Shown piece after piece: positions 49,918 through 63,840 of a stretch of DNA of 64,000 nt; position 1 is the stretch's first letter; each line of letters begins with the position of its first letter. The notes beneath the pieces are model-generated. The model had not been told where the DNA came from, did not search any database, and worked only from the letters and a program-made list of their open reading frames with translations. Source of the DNA: Gymnorhina tibicen (Eukaryota; Chordata; Aves; Passeriformes; Artamidae); NCBI GenBank assembly GCA_013399875.1, contig VXAZ01007727.1:1084493-1148492 (forward strand), given 5' to 3'. Position numbers and translations under genes: made by a program.

Positions 49918-51999
49918 AAGGTGCCAAGATGAGACAGAATTAATATGGTTTCCAAAGTACCAGGGTTAGCTTTCAGGTTAAAACAATTGTGAGCAATTCA
50001 GGATAGCAATATAAATTAAAAAAGGGACAATGATAAAGAATGTAAGAGATACTTAGCATAGTATTAGAATATGGAGGGTACTGATCAAGTGAACTCTGCA
50101 CATAGGTTTAGGCAACACTGAAAAAAATCCCACCCCTTGCTCCACAATTAAATATTGAACAGTACTGTATTGAAGTATTAAGTATTGAACAGGAATAACA
50201 TGGAATTCAAAAACTGAGATAAATTAATGTGGATTAATGTTATTTTGATAAATGTGTTGAGTAAACTGCCTATTGTAGTAATCCGCTTTGCCTGCATATA
50301 TACCCGTCTTAACAGAAGGGATTTATGATGGTGCTGGGGAGCATTGCATGCAGCAACTGCAGCACTATGATAAGTAGCAGGGTCTTGAAGAGACAGGCCT
50401 GACATGGAGAGGAATAGAAATGTGTTTAAACAGCCAAAGGAAAAAAAACACCCAGTTTAGTAGGAAAGCTATCTTTCACTTGCCAAATTAATTTTAACAT
50501 TATGTGTGCGGAGTAAAAGTTGCTGTAGAGCCCGAGGAAGGTCTTGTACGCTCCAGTGTGCTATTTTTTGCATTGACATCACATGTGGTAAGAAGACACC
50601 AGCTCTCCTGCAAGCCTGACCTGGTTCCCTGTGGAGGACAAGAGCCTTGTCCAGGTTTTCACTCTTGCTGGCAGAAGGTGAAACAGGAACAACTGGGCTG
50701 ATTTACTGAAGTTGCTTTGGATTTGCACCCTACTGCCTCACAAACAAAAATGTCACATGAAAAGTCATTTTACTTAAGACTGTCATACAATTATCTCTTC
50801 AAATGCCAACTTTTTTATACCCTTACGACCTTGCATGGCATCACTGGAGATGGTACATACCATTACCAGGCACTTCTGGCTTTGGTGCCTCAGAAGGCAA
50901 AGTACTCACTGAGCGTTGTTTTACCTTTATCACAACATAAATTTGGAGACAACTGGGAGAGAGGTTTTTATATAAATAGCTTGAAAATCCAACAAAACCT
51001 ATTTAATTTTGTTACTGGAGAACTGCTGGCAAAGGACTAGGCTCTCTTGCCAGTGACCCAGCCGTTAAAGGGGGTAGACAAAGAACGGGTCCGTCCGGTC
51101 CCTCTGCGGCATTTTCCTTTCCGGCTCACTGCTTGGGAAGCTTTTTGCACGTGAACATAATGAGGCTCCACATGCTCAGTCTTGGCTTTCTTGCCCTTCC
51201 CTAGATTGGCACCTGATGGGACAACAGAGCAAAACGGTCCTGTTTGGTGCGTTACACTGAGCTGAACACACTGTTGTTCAGTGTTACGCTCCCCTTTCCA
51301 TGGACCCAGTGAATGCTCCAGGCGAAGAAGACATGGTTTCTGTCAGGTGAATAAGGAAGCACAGTGCTGCTCCTCCACTGCTCAGGAAACTGCAGGAGAC
51401 ATTTTTGAAAGTGAGGTGTCAACAATTCCATGGTACAGGGAGTTTGGAGAGGAACTTCCCTGGGCACATCTGGAAAATGAGGATGAAAAAAATGTGTGTT
51501 ACCGGAAATTTTGGGTCTGCACAGTTAGATGGATCCCTGGTGGGAGGTTCATTTGCAGGCTGACTGCTGAAACCATCAGTCTCAGTGCTTGTCACTCTTC
51601 TTTTCATCTCCCATTCTTTACTACTACTCTTAGGGAAACAGGCCAACCACCATTAGAATCCTCATAGAATTGAATTGCATTTGGTATACATTCCTTCTTG
51701 TATGAGATACTGTCTGAAATATTAAATATTTTTTATTTGCAGTTTCTTTAAAAAAAACCTGTATTTCACAGGGTTGTAACTCCATGCCTTCCCTCCCTTT
51801 CATTGTTCACACTGTTCACTGTTGTGAAAACTTTTTTTCCAAGTAGTTAATAATGAAGAAAACCTGCAAGTGTAATACTGTCAACCTGAACACAGAGAGG
51901 GGTGAAGCTCATGACCTGAAAAGTAGTAGCTACCGAGTGGGTTTCTTATCAGTGCACTGCAGAGGTGCAGCATAATTTTGAAACAGGTTTTCAACTTCA
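49918..51999. other. Non-coding; no gene seen
   Basis: Short ORFs only (for example 51281-51667 plus), none recognisable. Part may belong to a long FLRT3 3' UTR. Confidence 0.5.
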
Positions 52000-53405
52000 T
52001 TAATCAATAAGACCAGTATTTTTCATAGTTAAGTTCTGTATGAAAAAGTGGGTATTTTATTATTTCCTTTTTTCTTAGTTTTTAAAAGCTTGATACATGT
52101 AGCATTGGATCAAGGCACACACAAGACTGGCCAAAGGGCGTACAAAAGCACTTTGGTTTTTAGTTGAAGAAACAGAATGATTATTGCAACAAAGAGTGGC
52201 TTGGGGTTTAAACATGAAATAGCTCATAGTTCAGCAGGAAGGTAGAAAGAAACATATTACCTTACAGATTTACCAAGGAATTTCTGGATAACTGTGACAG
52301 TAATGGGCAGTATTCCTGACTGTAACAGCAGTATACCGAACACAGACTTGTGTATGCTTCGGAATAGCTGCATTCCCCATTTGTCTGCTCATCTTTGGGA
52401 CTATAGTTTTTGAGACCTTGCTTTTATTGCCTTGGGTTTTGTCCTGCACTCTTTTCTTGTGAAACTGCACTTTCAGCCCTTTTTCTTTCCAAAGCAGTTT
52501 CAAAGTGTTGTCTCTGTCTTCCTGCCCTTGTCTCCCAAATGCCTGTGAGCATCCATCTCTATTTTCTCTGTAATATACAGACCACTGGTTCTGATAACCA
52601 AAAATCTGTTCCTAAACTGTATCTACCCCCTTGGTTTGTACACCCTACCACTTTTTTTTTTTAATTCCTTGTTAGGAATTTGATGAGGCTTTCTTCTAGG
52701 GACTAGGTTTTTTTAACACTTGTCAAAAGCTTCAGTCTCATGCATGTCATCAATTTGATTATTCTCTTTTAAACTGGATTTTACCACTGTTGAATGGATA
52801 TATCCAGACAGCTGATATTGCCCATTACTACACACATTTTTGTTTATTGGATATTGTTGTGGTTTACAGATTTAATATACCCAACACTGAAAGTTCTGTG
52901 AATTTTTGTAACCACTTTTTTTGATCTTCCTGATTTCCCAGGTTCAACATTATTTTATTGATACCAAAGTGAAAAATGGCCTGTGCTTACACTTACAAGG
53001 ATCTCAGATGAATGTTCTGACTGCTCAATACGGCAAGAAAATTCACTTTCACAGTCAACAAGTCATCTTACTCAGTAGAACACAAAAGTTAAATGGTCTG
53101 TAACTTCAATATTAGCAAGGAAAATACAGTACAAATTACTAAAAAATACTAAAATATAGAATTGTGGTCAGGTATCCCCACTACATTAATCGCAGCAGTA
53201 GCCTGAAATTTGAAACTTTTAATAAAAAGTTCTTAAATATAAATTATATGGCAAATGTACAGTACATTGCTTTGTCAGTCTTTTAATCCAGTGTTTTGCA
53301 GTAGAACAGCAACTGTTAAGTCAGTCTTTTCTTGTTTTCCTTAAAAAACAAAACAAACCCAAAAAAACCAACAAAACCCAAACCAGTCCTTCATGTCCCT
53401 CAGTA
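52000..53405 (-). other. FLRT3: Probable FLRT3 3' UTR (end not determined)
   Basis: Sequence downstream of the FLRT3 stop has no convincing ORF on the minus strand. Minus-strand AATAAA hexamers occur at 52954-52959 and 52423-52428, with further ones beyond, so several poly(A) sites are possible. The actual 3' end cannot be decided from sequence alone; the lower boundary given is arbitrary. Confidence 0.4.
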
Positions 53406-55355
53406 TCATGAGTGTGAATGATCTGAATCTGGAATACCACTGTCTCTGTAGCTCCTGTTACTACTGCTTTCACTGTGGCTGTTCTTGTACAGATTCATGC
53501 CGTTAGGCGGGAAAATGGTGTGTATTACAAATTCCTCCTTGGACACTTGGTCACTGGTTATTGGTATCATCTGGAAAGAAGTCTCCCTGATTTCCAGGAT
53601 GGAGTTATCCTTCTTGGTTCCTGCTTCAGCATAGTCGTCTTTTCTCCGGCGTCCCTTGCTGTAGGTGCAGTTCCGGGAGAACAGGGACCCGTTTCTGTGG
53701 ACGTACCAGCAGACCAGGGCCAGCAGCCCTATGGCCACCAGTGCCACCGCGCCCCCGATGATGGCAGCCAAGGGCAAGCTGGAGTTTTTGTAAGGTTCTT
53801 TCTCCTGCTCCCGATTGAGGGTGGTGGTAGGGTTGTACATCTTAAGAGGTGCCGTCTCGGTCTCAATGCATTCGGGCGTTTCATCGGAGAGATAGATGTT
53901 GCTGGTTTCCATGGGAACCATGCACACACGGTATGGTGACTCTGGTTCGAGAGCCGTGAGCAAATAGTCGTTTCTGTCGCCTGTAACTATCGTTTCAGTT
54001 ATAGATCCAAAGGCAGGGCTGTGACCCATCTTGAGCCAGCTCAGTCTCAAAGCAGTCATTGGTAGTGCAACTTTCCAGGAGATGTGAATAGTCTCCGTGC
54101 TTACGGATTTCACAAATATTGTAATGATTTTGCGTACTGGGCTTGCTGTGGTTCTGTAGTTTTTATTTAGGTTGGGAGTCTTGATGTCTGGTTGTTTGGT
54201 CACAGAAATGGGCCAGTGTCCCTGGGCCGGGTATAACGTGTTTGGTACTGCAGTAGTGATTTGGATGGTGCTTATCACGCCATCATCCTTACAGTCAAAC
54301 AGTTCTGCGCTGAGGTCTTTGATAGCCATCCCACGTACTTTTTCTGGTGCCTGACACATCAGTCCACGTACGTTCACTTTTAAAGGCAATGACTGTAACC
54401 AGTCGCGTACCCATTTCATTTTGCACCCGCAGTGCCAAGGGTTGTTGCGAAGAAAAAGTTGAGTGATGTTGTCCAGATCATCAAAGACACCCTGAGGTAA
54501 ATTGCTAAGATTGTTATTGGACATATCTAGTCGATACAACTGCCGTAAGTACGAGAAAGCATTGGGTGGCACACGGTTGATGTGGTTTTCTTGCAGATAA
54601 AGCTTTCTTAGGTTTGTTCCCGGCAAATTCACTGGTGCGGCTGTGAGTGAATTGCGGACCAATGACAATTCTGTAAGATTAACTAGATTCATGAAGACTT
54701 TGTCTCCTAATCCATGATTATTTAGAAGATTTCCATCTAAAACAAGGCGTTTTAGATTTGTAAGGTCTTGAAGGGACAGCTCAGAAATTGTGGAAATACG
54801 ATTATCATCCAAGCGTAGCTCTTCTATGGTTTTAGGCAAACCCCAGGGAATGGTGCTAAGGTGATTTCGAGAGAGAAAAAGAAGTCTGAGATAGATGTTG
54901 TCCCGGAAAGCTCCATCCTCGATGCTAACGGCGGAAACAGAATTATCATCCAAATGCAGTTCTTCCAGATAAGGAATTTTTGAAAGTGAATCATAAGTAA
55001 TGGTCCTTATATTATTCTCCTGCAAATGCAGTTCCTTAATGTACTTAGGGAGGTTAGTGGGGAATTCATCTAGGCTGTTGCGGTATAAATATATTCTTTC
55101 CACCCTAAGCAAGTTCTTCAGTTCTGAGGGAATCCCAGCATTATTTATTTGATTGTTCTGAAGGAAGAGGGTAGTTGCATCCTCTGGGATTCCTGTAGGA
55201 ATAGACGTCAAATCGCGATCATTACAATATATGAAACCCACATCACAGCGACAAACTGAAGGGCATGGTTTGGCACTAACAGAATAAGGTGCCATGTCAA
55301 GTAACAGCCCTATTTTAGTCCAAACTAGGAAGATGCTCCAGGTAACACTAATCAT
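53406..55355 (-). CDS. FLRT3: FLRT3, fibronectin leucine-rich transmembrane protein 3 (complete, single coding exon)
   Basis: A 649-residue type I membrane protein, the usual FLRT3 length. Seen: a hydrophobic signal peptide (about residues 1-28), an LRR N-cap with Cys 31, 35, 37 and 44, about ten leucine-rich repeats to about residue 305, and an LRR C-cap beginning NPWHCGC. A fibronectin III domain follows at about 410-505, then one transmembrane helix at about 527-552 and a 97-residue cytoplasmic tail ending SDHSHS. FLRT proteins are known cell-adhesion and guidance receptors: the LRR domain binds latrophilin and UNC5, and the tail and FN3 region link to FGF receptor signalling. The start is supported by the signal peptide, by A at -3, and by a splice acceptor 45 bases upstream. 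The whole coding region is uninterrupted, as in other vertebrate FLRT3 genes. No frameshift or missing key residue is seen. FLRT1 and FLRT2 are the only close alternatives; the overall sequence, especially the tail, reads as FLRT3. Confidence 0.98.
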   Translation of the reverse strand: MISVTWSIFLVWTKIGLLLDMAPYSVSAKPCPSVCRCDVGFIYCNDRDLTSIPTGIPEDATTLFLQNNQINNAGIPSELKNLLRVERIYLYRNSLDEFPTNLPKYIKELHLQENNIRTITYDSLSKIPYLEELHLDDNSVSAVSIEDGAFRDNIYLRLLFLSRNHLSTIPWGLPKTIEELRLDDNRISTISELSLQDLTNLKRLVLDGNLLNNHGLGDKVFMNLVNLTELSLVRNSLTAAPVNLPGTNLRKLYLQENHINRVPPNAFSYLRQLYRLDMSNNNLSNLPQGVFDDLDNITQLFLRNNPWHCGCKMKWVRDWLQSLPLKVNVRGLMCQAPEKVRGMAIKDLSAELFDCKDDGVISTIQITTAVPNTLYPAQGHWPISVTKQPDIKTPNLNKNYRTTASPVRKIITIFVKSVSTETIHISWKVALPMTALRLSWLKMGHSPAFGSITETIVTGDRNDYLLTALEPESPYRVCMVPMETSNIYLSDETPECIETETAPLKMYNPTTTLNREQEKEPYKNSSLPLAAIIGGAVALVAIGLLALVCWYVHRNGSLFSRNCTYSKGRRRKDDYAEAGTKKDNSILEIRETSFQMIPITSDQVSKEEFVIHTIFPPNGMNLYKNSHSESSSNRSYRDSGIPDSDHSHS

Positions 55356-55402
55356 GGTCAGGAATGATGTGATTTGTATACAGTTCTGATCTTCAACAAT
55401 CT
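55356..55402 (-). promoter_or_regulatory. FLRT3: FLRT3 5' UTR piece and splice acceptor of the coding exon
   Basis: On the minus strand a pyrimidine-rich, T-dominated stretch (about 55403-55425) ends in AG at 55402-55401. A 45-base leader to the ATG follows. This fits the known FLRT3 structure, in which one or more non-coding 5' exons are spliced to a single coding exon. The acceptor is read from sequence; the upstream donor was not located. Confidence 0.75.
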
Positions 55403-58298
55403 AAAAAAACCAAACAAACAAAATTATCCAGATCATCAGTGAAGAAACCGCAATAAAAAAATCAACATTACAGAAGACATCTGAAACATACATTAAACCA
55501 AAATTCAAGTGCGTAGATGCATTTTACTTTCTTTCCCTTACATCAATAATTCTACTGCTTGTACTAATTCAATTAACTTAATAGGTTATTCTGCATAGTG
55601 ATTGAAAATAATATAATCAAGTATGTCTGATCTGTGAATTGTTTTGCTTAAGAAACAAGACTCTAAGGATTCCTTCATATTTCATGTGTACCGACAATCT
55701 TTGTTCACAGATACCAGATAAGTACAGAAATGAAGTCACACCAGAGTTCAAGTAAATCATTCTATATCTGAAAGATAAGAAGTAATTCCTAAGCCAGCTA
55801 ACTTCCCCAGGAGCCCTTAAGTGAACTGTAAAACCCTTAGCAAACCCACAAGTCTAGTGGTAGCTATTTCGGAAGTTCAAAAAAAGCCCTGAAGGCAAAG
55901 CATAAAATGCAGACAAAAGAGTGAGGGCCAGTAAAGACTTTTTCCCAAGTCTTTCCAAGTGCTCAACTTCACAGTGTGTAACTTAAAAACACTGTGGACT
56001 ACTTTGCTTGGTTTTCAAGCTTATGTGAGTGTTCAGAAAGGTGAATGTTACAACTGGCAGGTAACTAACTGGTAGAGCTATGGCTTTCTAGTTCACTGGA
56101 TGAAGTATTTCATTACACGCTTAACTTCATGTTTAAATATTTGTCATTCGCAAAAGTTGTCTTACTAAGTAGCACACCCGTAAGAGTCTATTTGGCAGGT
56201 TTGACCACATTTTCCCATCTTATTAGTAGCATAGGATAAATTAACTCTTGAGACTGAGATTGTACTTTGCATTGGTAGTGTGTTTGTACACTGAGCTCAG
56301 GTAATTAGCATTTTTATAGCTTTTAAGACAACATAATTCAATTACCATTGTAATTAGGGTTGTGAGAACTCCTGCAAGATGACCTATGCATTAAGCGGTG
56401 TCATGACCTTTTCTCTTATGGGTTCATATATTAATTGAACTTTATTCTCAGAGGCATGAAAAGGAAAATAAATTAATATTGATCCTACCGTATTTAAAGG
56501 TATGAGTAAATTTTGTGCTTGAGGATATCCAGTAAAGGAATGTCTTTCTGCCCAGTCACTCTTATGATTTACTCCATGAAGTAGTTTTTTCTCGATGGTG
56601 TTTACTCAGATGGTCCTTGGTGGCGGTGTGTGTTTCCTGGCTCCTGGCACATTACTCAGTGAGCATTCCAACCAAGATTTATCATGGTATGTAAGCACAC
56701 CAGGCCCCGGTGTAGAAAAGCTTCAGCTTCTCTCTGTTTTTGTCCTCATGTAAAGTCTGTGAATGAAGAGCTTCTTTTGTTTGTTGTAATGCCTTTAGCA
56801 GGAATTACTTTCTTTGTAACTCTTACAAACTCTTCTGTGCAGCGTAGTAGTCAGAGGAGGGAACTTCAGCACCGCGTGATAGAAACCATTCATTATGCTG
56901 AGGCTTGAAGGATTGCAGCCTCTTCAGGAGGTCAGGAAAGGGATGCTTTTTCCTATCCAGAATTATCCAAGTATGACCTTTGTACAGTAGCTACATCCTG
57001 ATACATCCACACCTCTTTGAGAGAACCATTTTCCGACTCTCGCTTTTTAACACTCCCTCCAAATTTGTAATGCAGGAAAGAATTCCTCCTGTGCTGCAAG
57101 AATGCAAGTTACTCTACCATAGAAACATCAGGCAATTCAGACGGTTTTCTTCATTATAAAAAAACCCCACAAAAATATGATTTCCTTCCCAGAAAACTCC
57201 CCTTTGAAAGCTTTCCTCGAACTCTTAATGTCCTGCAAAAGTAAAAACAAAAAAAATTGGAATTAATAACAGCTGGTGCACACTGGTTTTAAGAGCTGCA
57301 TCCCCTGTACATGAGTAGAACACCTTGTTTCCCCAAAGCATTGGTATTTCCGCAAAATACACAGAGCTCGTTCAGAAAATGTTTTGCTGAGTATTTCATG
57401 TTACTGCAGTTTTGCTGGAACTGTATTTTCCCTTGTTTCACTAGAAAAATAAAGGCAGAGAGTAACAAAATATTTGTAAATTATGTTTTTCACCTGATGT
57501 CAAATGCCAGTGTTACCTCCTTGGAGGAGGCCAGAATGGTTGCTTGCTTTGTGTTCCTGGTAAGTAGAGACAGATGATGATCCTCTCCTTGATTTTAAGT
57601 GTAAAGGGAGCTAATTACTGTTCACTAGTTACTGGGTGAAAGGGGAAGCGTTTTTGCTAAAATATTGTATGAATGCTTCCCATTTGCAGCATGCTGATTC
57701 TGAGCTAGGGACTAGCCAGGCATCTGTGTCAGCTCTTTGGCAATACATAGGTGGGTTTAGTCTGTAAAATTTCAAAAAAGAAGAAGAATATTATTTCTTT
57801 CATTTGTATTTCTTACAGAACTCCAATTATTTTTTAAACAGCATTCTTAACTTGGGCTACTTCATATCACTACATAAAGTATCCAGTGAGATACCAAGTC
57901 CATGCTCCCTGAGAGCTTGGAGGTAGCATGTATGAAATAGAAGTGGTTAAATCTAAAATTAAACAAATCCTTAACGTTTACTTTGTGACTTCACGTTTGT
58001 CCAAGGGACGGAGCACAACCCTTGGAACCAAAATGCTTGACAGGAACAGCGTGCTGAGTAATGCTTGCTTAGCTGCCTTCCTGGGAGCAAAACTAGAGCA
58101 GCTTCTGGTCCTCAGTAAAATACTCGACCCAAACACAAATGCTCTCTGCTTTAAAACTATCTTTTGCAATTTGTAGCAGGTCTGTTATGAAACAGACCAG
58201 TCATACTCCTTACAGCACCACAGAATATGCAGTGATACAAAGTTATTTAAATAGATACAAATTCTGCTGCTCTTTTTCATAGAGGAATGTTAACCATT

Positions 58299-58315
58299 AA
58301 AAAAAAAAAAAAAAA
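58299..58315. repeat. Poly-A run (17 nt)
   Basis: Uninterrupted A run in the probable FLRT3 intron. Confidence 0.9.
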
Positions 58316-61300
58316 CCAAAGTCGTGGTCTGTTCCCCGTCCCGTCCCCCACCTGAGAGATGGTGTGACTGTCCAGTGAGGGAGTGAAAAAGACTTTTCTC
58401 TCCTGCTGCTGCTTTCGTGCTCCTCTGAGCTTTTTTTTCAGCACCTTGTTTTCAGCAGCTGTCCAATGAAAATAACTCAAACTGAGAGACCCCCACTGTG
58501 GCATAAATAAGTATTTTTATGTATGCTTATTTAAGGCAAAAACTCAAATCTGTGTGGCCACATTTTAGAATAGAAGGGAATGCATGTTTATTGGTAACTT
58601 ATGTAATTTGGGTAAATTATATAATCATTATGAAATGGAACAAAAAAGCTCTGTATTCTTCCAGTGTCTAGTTTTCTTACTCTGTTATTACTCAAGTGTT
58701 TGGGGAAAGAAGCCCAGGCCCTATTCCTAAAACTCTGAAATAAATAGCAGCTTAACAGCTGTAGAAAAAAAATTGTATCTCTTAGGAACTAATGTGAAGT
58801 CGTGATAGAGGGTATTTTCTGGAAGGGTATGGTGAAATAGGAATATAAATTCCTTTAGTAGGCCTTTGAAGGCTACAATAACTTTTAAGTACTTAAAATC
58901 ATAAATTTTTTTTAGAACTCTGAGCTGTAAAAAACTTTTTAGTATTAAGCAAAACGTTGGCTCTAGTATGCATACATTACATAGATCCGTGCACGCACAG
59001 AAAGTAAGTTCATTTGTTTTACCTTTCTAGCACATAAACTGTTTCCTCTGTGCTTCATTTGATAGTCATCTCTTCATTTATTGCTGCTATTATAATAGCA
59101 GTAATGTGTAGGATTAAGATGAAAGCACTAAAGCTCATTAAGTTCCTGGAATTTTTTTAACCCTTCTCTCAAAATTACATGAAAACAAGAGCAAGAAAAA
59201 GAAAAGGTCTCTTTGGAGAAGACGACACTGTTTCAAAAATGTGGATTAAGACTATACCCCCCACTCCCTTTTCTAAACTCAGAATAGTTTTCCTCAGGTC
59301 TTGATTGTTTGATATCTCGCACTTCCCTTTTCTATCTCAAGCCATAGCTGAAAACAATGTTTTTGCATATCAAAGGCTCCAGTGATCTGTCTACAGAGAA
59401 GAAGGGAATCCTGCTGCCATGCTCCAACTTTCCTCTTCTTGAGCTGTCTCTAAATATTCCCTGACACCAAGTCATTATAGCTGATCCGGCAGGATGAAAA
59501 GAAAAGTGACCCCCACTGGTACAGACACTGTGTCCAGGTTTCTGCAACATCAGATTGGGAGGCTTCATGGACACATGGTTTTGAAAGGAGCCATTATTTT
59601 TGAACAGACCAGATTTTAGAAACTCTGTGCTAAAATTAATTTTTAAATGCAAAAATCACTCTTTGTTTTTTAGTAACAAAAGTAGCATTGAAAAAACTGA
59701 ACAGCAGCCTTTTTGCTCTTTATTCTGAGTTGAATGTTTTCCTGAACTTTGCTGAACCACATGGTTAAATTAGTTTTCCTGGGACTGTGTAAGCAAGTGA
59801 ATTACTAGAGATAGCAGAAACGTGTGGGCCTTGCATGTGGACTTATCGCTGTGGTACAGCTAAGGGGACATCTCATTTTAAAATGTTCAACGTAAGTTGA
59901 GCTATAGAAAAAAAAAGCACCTAAGAAGAACATTGTATTTACTCTAAAGTATGGAGTCCAGCTGCACTCGCTGTACTGTAGGCAGGCAGTGGCTTAACAA
60001 AATAAATAGTTTTGGTATATTTGAAAAGTTGGGATTTTTTCTAAAAACAGCATGAAAGATTTCTTTTCAAGCTGTGATAAAATGTGAGTAAAATCAAGAC
60101 CTGCCTCACTTGAGGTCATACAATGCTTATTTGAATTTCTAATCTACCTCTGTGTTCTCCAGCAGGAACTCTGGTAGCTCAGTGGCCTCTTTCTTACCAT
60201 CAAAGCAACAGAGGAAAGGGAAACTACTAGGTATTTTTAGGTTATAAATGACAAAACTATCATTCAAAGCCACCACTAGAATATACATACTTGATAAGCC
60301 AATTTGCTTAACCAGTGTACTTCTATTCCAAAATTACCTCTGTATTTGTTTAGAATCTGAAACATCAGAAACACAAAATGTGCTTATTTTTTAAAATACT
60401 TAAGAAGTCCATCTACTGCTTGTAATGTCAGTTGTGCTTACAGAGGTCATGCTGCAGTTTAAATAGCTTCACCAACTTGTTTTTTTTTTTTTTAAAGAAG
60501 TTCCACAGTGCTAATCTAGACTTAAAACAATGTCCACACTTTGTTTTCTTTAAGTGTATTACTCAGGGTTAGTTGATAGTGACAGCAAAATGCTTTCTAA
60601 GCACACTGTCTAGGAGCTGCCATTTCCACGATCATCATATTTCAGGAAGGTGCCCCAGTCTTTTGTTTGGCGCTAGGCAAGCAGAAGGTCCTCTAGCTGT
60701 CTTTCCAAGGGGTAAAAAATGCAAAGGAGTTTGTTAAAGTGATCGTGAGCCCTTCACTCAGGCTGTATCACTGTGTGTTGGTGACATTTTTTTGTTGTTG
60801 TTTTTTGTTGGAGGTTTCATTTACTTGCAGAAAACTTGCTCCCACTTCTTGTGCAGTAGGAATAATACTGCTTGTGTCTTATTAAGTCTAACTCAAGTGT
60901 CTTAAAAAATGCAAATTTTTATGTGATCTTCCCTCAAATGCAAGTAAATCTGACTTAGAAATAAATTCTAAGTAAAAGCTTGACTCCACACCTAAGATCA
61001 GCCAAACCAGTATTTGCTGTAGAGGATGGAAATGAACTATGAGTGGTTCTCCTCTGAAGTTTACTTCTAAAATCTTTCTTAGTTTTGAAGATGCTGGGTT
61101 GAAAAGACCCAGACTATTAGTATATTCCTTCTTCCCCTCTTGTTTTGACTACTCTGCTGCAGGAATGGTTGCACATTAAGAAAACACTTCGAGGGGGAGT
61201 CTTTTGCAATGGATTTTTATTTTGTGTTTTAGTGCTCTTTGAGTTTAGCCAATTACGGCTTCTAGGTTTTCTTCTGAGAGCTGCTGCTGAGGTAACTTGT

Positions 61301-62324
61301 CTGGGCATTAAATAAAAGAATAGAGAACAAATGCTGCCATTGTTTCAAGGGGGGAAAAAATCTATTTTTTCCCTCTTGACAAGTTTAGGTAGAATTATAC
61401 CTGATAGGGAGTTTCTGGCACAAAACTGCAGACATGTAAAAACATTACTTAAACACTAGATAAAGTTTCAGTAGTTTTGTTTCTTTCCTTTTCAAAGCAG
61501 TTTTTTGCTCATTTCCTGATTACTAAATTTGCTCCTCAAAAAATTAAAAAGAATGTGAAGCTTGTAAGAATGTTTGGATTCTTACAGCTCATGAAAGGCA
61601 GAAGAGAGTTAGTGATGCCATAAGATGTGTACTGAACACTTCTCAAGATTCCTGCCCTGAGTGGTATTTGGCTGCTTATTAAAAATAAATGTAAGCAATC
61701 CCATATTAATTCTTCTGTGCATTCCTGTGCTTTGAAGTGATTAAGGAAAAAACTTGAGAGCTAACTAGCCATTAGCATCCATGCTTCCTGCTACAAGGAG
61801 ACAAAGATGGCCATCTCCCAAGTGAAGCCACTTCAAATAACTGCAACTGCAAAGTTCGCAAACTCCAGCAATTGCCTTGATTAGTCACCACTGCCTTACA
61901 CAATATCTCACAAACTTTTAGCTACTAGTGACAGAGGAAAAAAAACAAACCAAAACAAATACCAAAAACCCCAACCCAGAAACTCATCTTTATTTTGTTC
62001 TTGCTGTAAAACGTATCCACTTTATTTCTGGAGATCAAAGCTCGCTGTGAGTTTACTACAGAGTTTTTTGCCCACTGGGGGGTGGTACATGCTACAAAAC
62101 CTCTGCTTTTAAGAGCCACAAGTCAGATGTTTTTTGCTGCTGTCCAGTTTTCTCTGCTTTAATTACAACAAAGTCTCCTGTTGAGAAAAACAGAGACAGC
62201 CTGCGAAGGAGGGAGTTAAAAAAATTGAAATAAATCACTCTTTCAGAGAGTTTACAGAATTTCCCATGCTGATTACTTTCAGTATTTATCTGGTTGTTCT
62301 CCAGTTAAAATGGTGTAAGTGTAC

Positions 62325-62341
62325 AAAAAAAAAAAAAAAAA
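62325..62341. repeat. Poly-A run (17 nt)
   Basis: A run followed by an AG-rich stretch (AGAAGAAAGAGA) in the probable FLRT3 intron. Confidence 0.9.
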
Positions 62342-63430
62342 GAAGAAAGAGAATTAGCATTTTAAATATATGCCAAGGGCTGTCACTGTTTCTGGTATAC
62401 AGAAGGAGCACAGAAGACAGGAAAAAATACAGCTTTTAGAGGTGATTAAATGTGGATGGAAAAATAAAAAAGCTTGATAGAAGCATGAAGTAGGATTAGA
62501 ATAACCTCAGTACGTTTTAAGGTAATTGGCTTTCTGTAAACCCAGGTATACGCTTTGTTTATGAAATATATGAAACCCTATCTTAAACAGGGCTGTACTA
62601 TATGGTTTTGGAATAAATTAAAGGAAACTTGAAGGTGGGTTTTCTTTTGAGGGAGGGAAGGGCACTGAAACCTCTTAAGTATGACCTAATGCGTGGCATA
62701 TATTGACAAGGAAAACACAGAGTGATCTTTCTGTTTTATAGCAAATTATTCTTTTCTTTATACACTTGAATTGACAAATGCATTTTTCAGTCTAATTCAA
62801 GAAATCTTCATTAAGACGCCATATCCCCAGGCAATAGATGGTGAGCATAACTGCTGTCTCTATCTTTTTGGACAGTATATTTTAGACAAGGAAATTGGGG
62901 TCAGGATAATGAACTGTTTTTTAAAAGTCTGAACATTTTCAGCCTCTTTGTACACTTTTTCTTTGTATAAATGATTTACATGGAAATGCAAAACGTGAAT
63001 CTTCTTGTTTCGAAGGGCAAAGAGAAAATGCATTCAGCTGATGTGCAGGAATAAGATTTAATTGTAATGTAATTCTGCATTTTGGTGTGAATCTGGTGTA
63101 GAAAATAAGCCACTGTACTCTGTTAACTGACCAGAATTGATCCCTTGCAGAAGGGAAGCAACTTGCCTTCAGCCCAAATTAATAACCCGTCGGTAACAGC
63201 ATTCCATGTATTAGTTAATTACATACACTCGTCCTCGCGTTTGCAACACTCCTCGCAACTTTGCCTGGATGTGCCAGGGTTGAGCTCAAACCCCTCTGCG
63301 GTCAGAGAGATTAAAATTGAGGCGACCTCAAAGAGCAGGACTGAGCCAGAAAGGCAGCTGTCTGTGCAAGAGCTGAGCTTTTATTCACCAAGGGGATGAG
63401 CCTGGAAACTAAGCAGGAATCAAAAAAAAG

Positions 63431-63451
63431 AACCAACCAACCAACCAACCC
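63431..63451. repeat. AACC tetranucleotide repeat (about 5 units)
   Basis: AACCAACCAACCAACCAACCC, a short simple repeat preceded by an A run. Confidence 0.95.
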
Positions 63452-63840
63452 CACCATCAGAAAGCTGTGCCTGGGTGCTGTGAGCTATGGCAGATGCTGG
63501 GAAGCAGGACCGGTGCGTTGGGAAATGCAGGAATATTTGGGCTTTGCTTGATCAACTAAGTTGCAGCTCCTAATTGCGTTTGAGGAAAAGGGTTAAAACA
63601 AAAGATTCTGGCACATCCAGCAGTCGTAAAACGATTTTGGGGTCAGAATCATGTAGAGATAAGGTGTACAACGAAGTACGTGGTGAACTATTTATTTGCA
63701 AGCCATCTATAAATGAATTAGCTGCGCCTGTACGAGGGCAGACAATCACTTAATACACTGAAAGCAGCTGAAAAGTTGATTAGAACTAGGCGAGGACCTA
63801 TGAAATGGCAGGAGGATTATGCACCAGCTCTTCTTCCCAA

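Larger units (their letters stand above)
55403..63840 (-). other. Probable FLRT3 5' intron, no exon recognised
   Basis: About 8.4 kb of AT-rich sequence upstream of the FLRT3 coding exon. It holds A runs (58299-58315, 62325-62341), a T run (60480-60494) and short chance ORFs without recognisable domains. FLRT3 genes have non-coding 5' exons several kb upstream, so a small untranslated exon may lie here, but I could not identify one. Confidence 0.5.

Noticed and set aside
53475..53939. 154-codon plus-strand ORF across FLRT3
   Set aside because: Antisense shadow of the FLRT3 FN3, transmembrane and tail coding sequence.
63431..63451. Short AACC array as a CRISPR-like or telomere-like repeat
   Set aside because: A four-base simple repeat without spacers; ordinary microsatellite.
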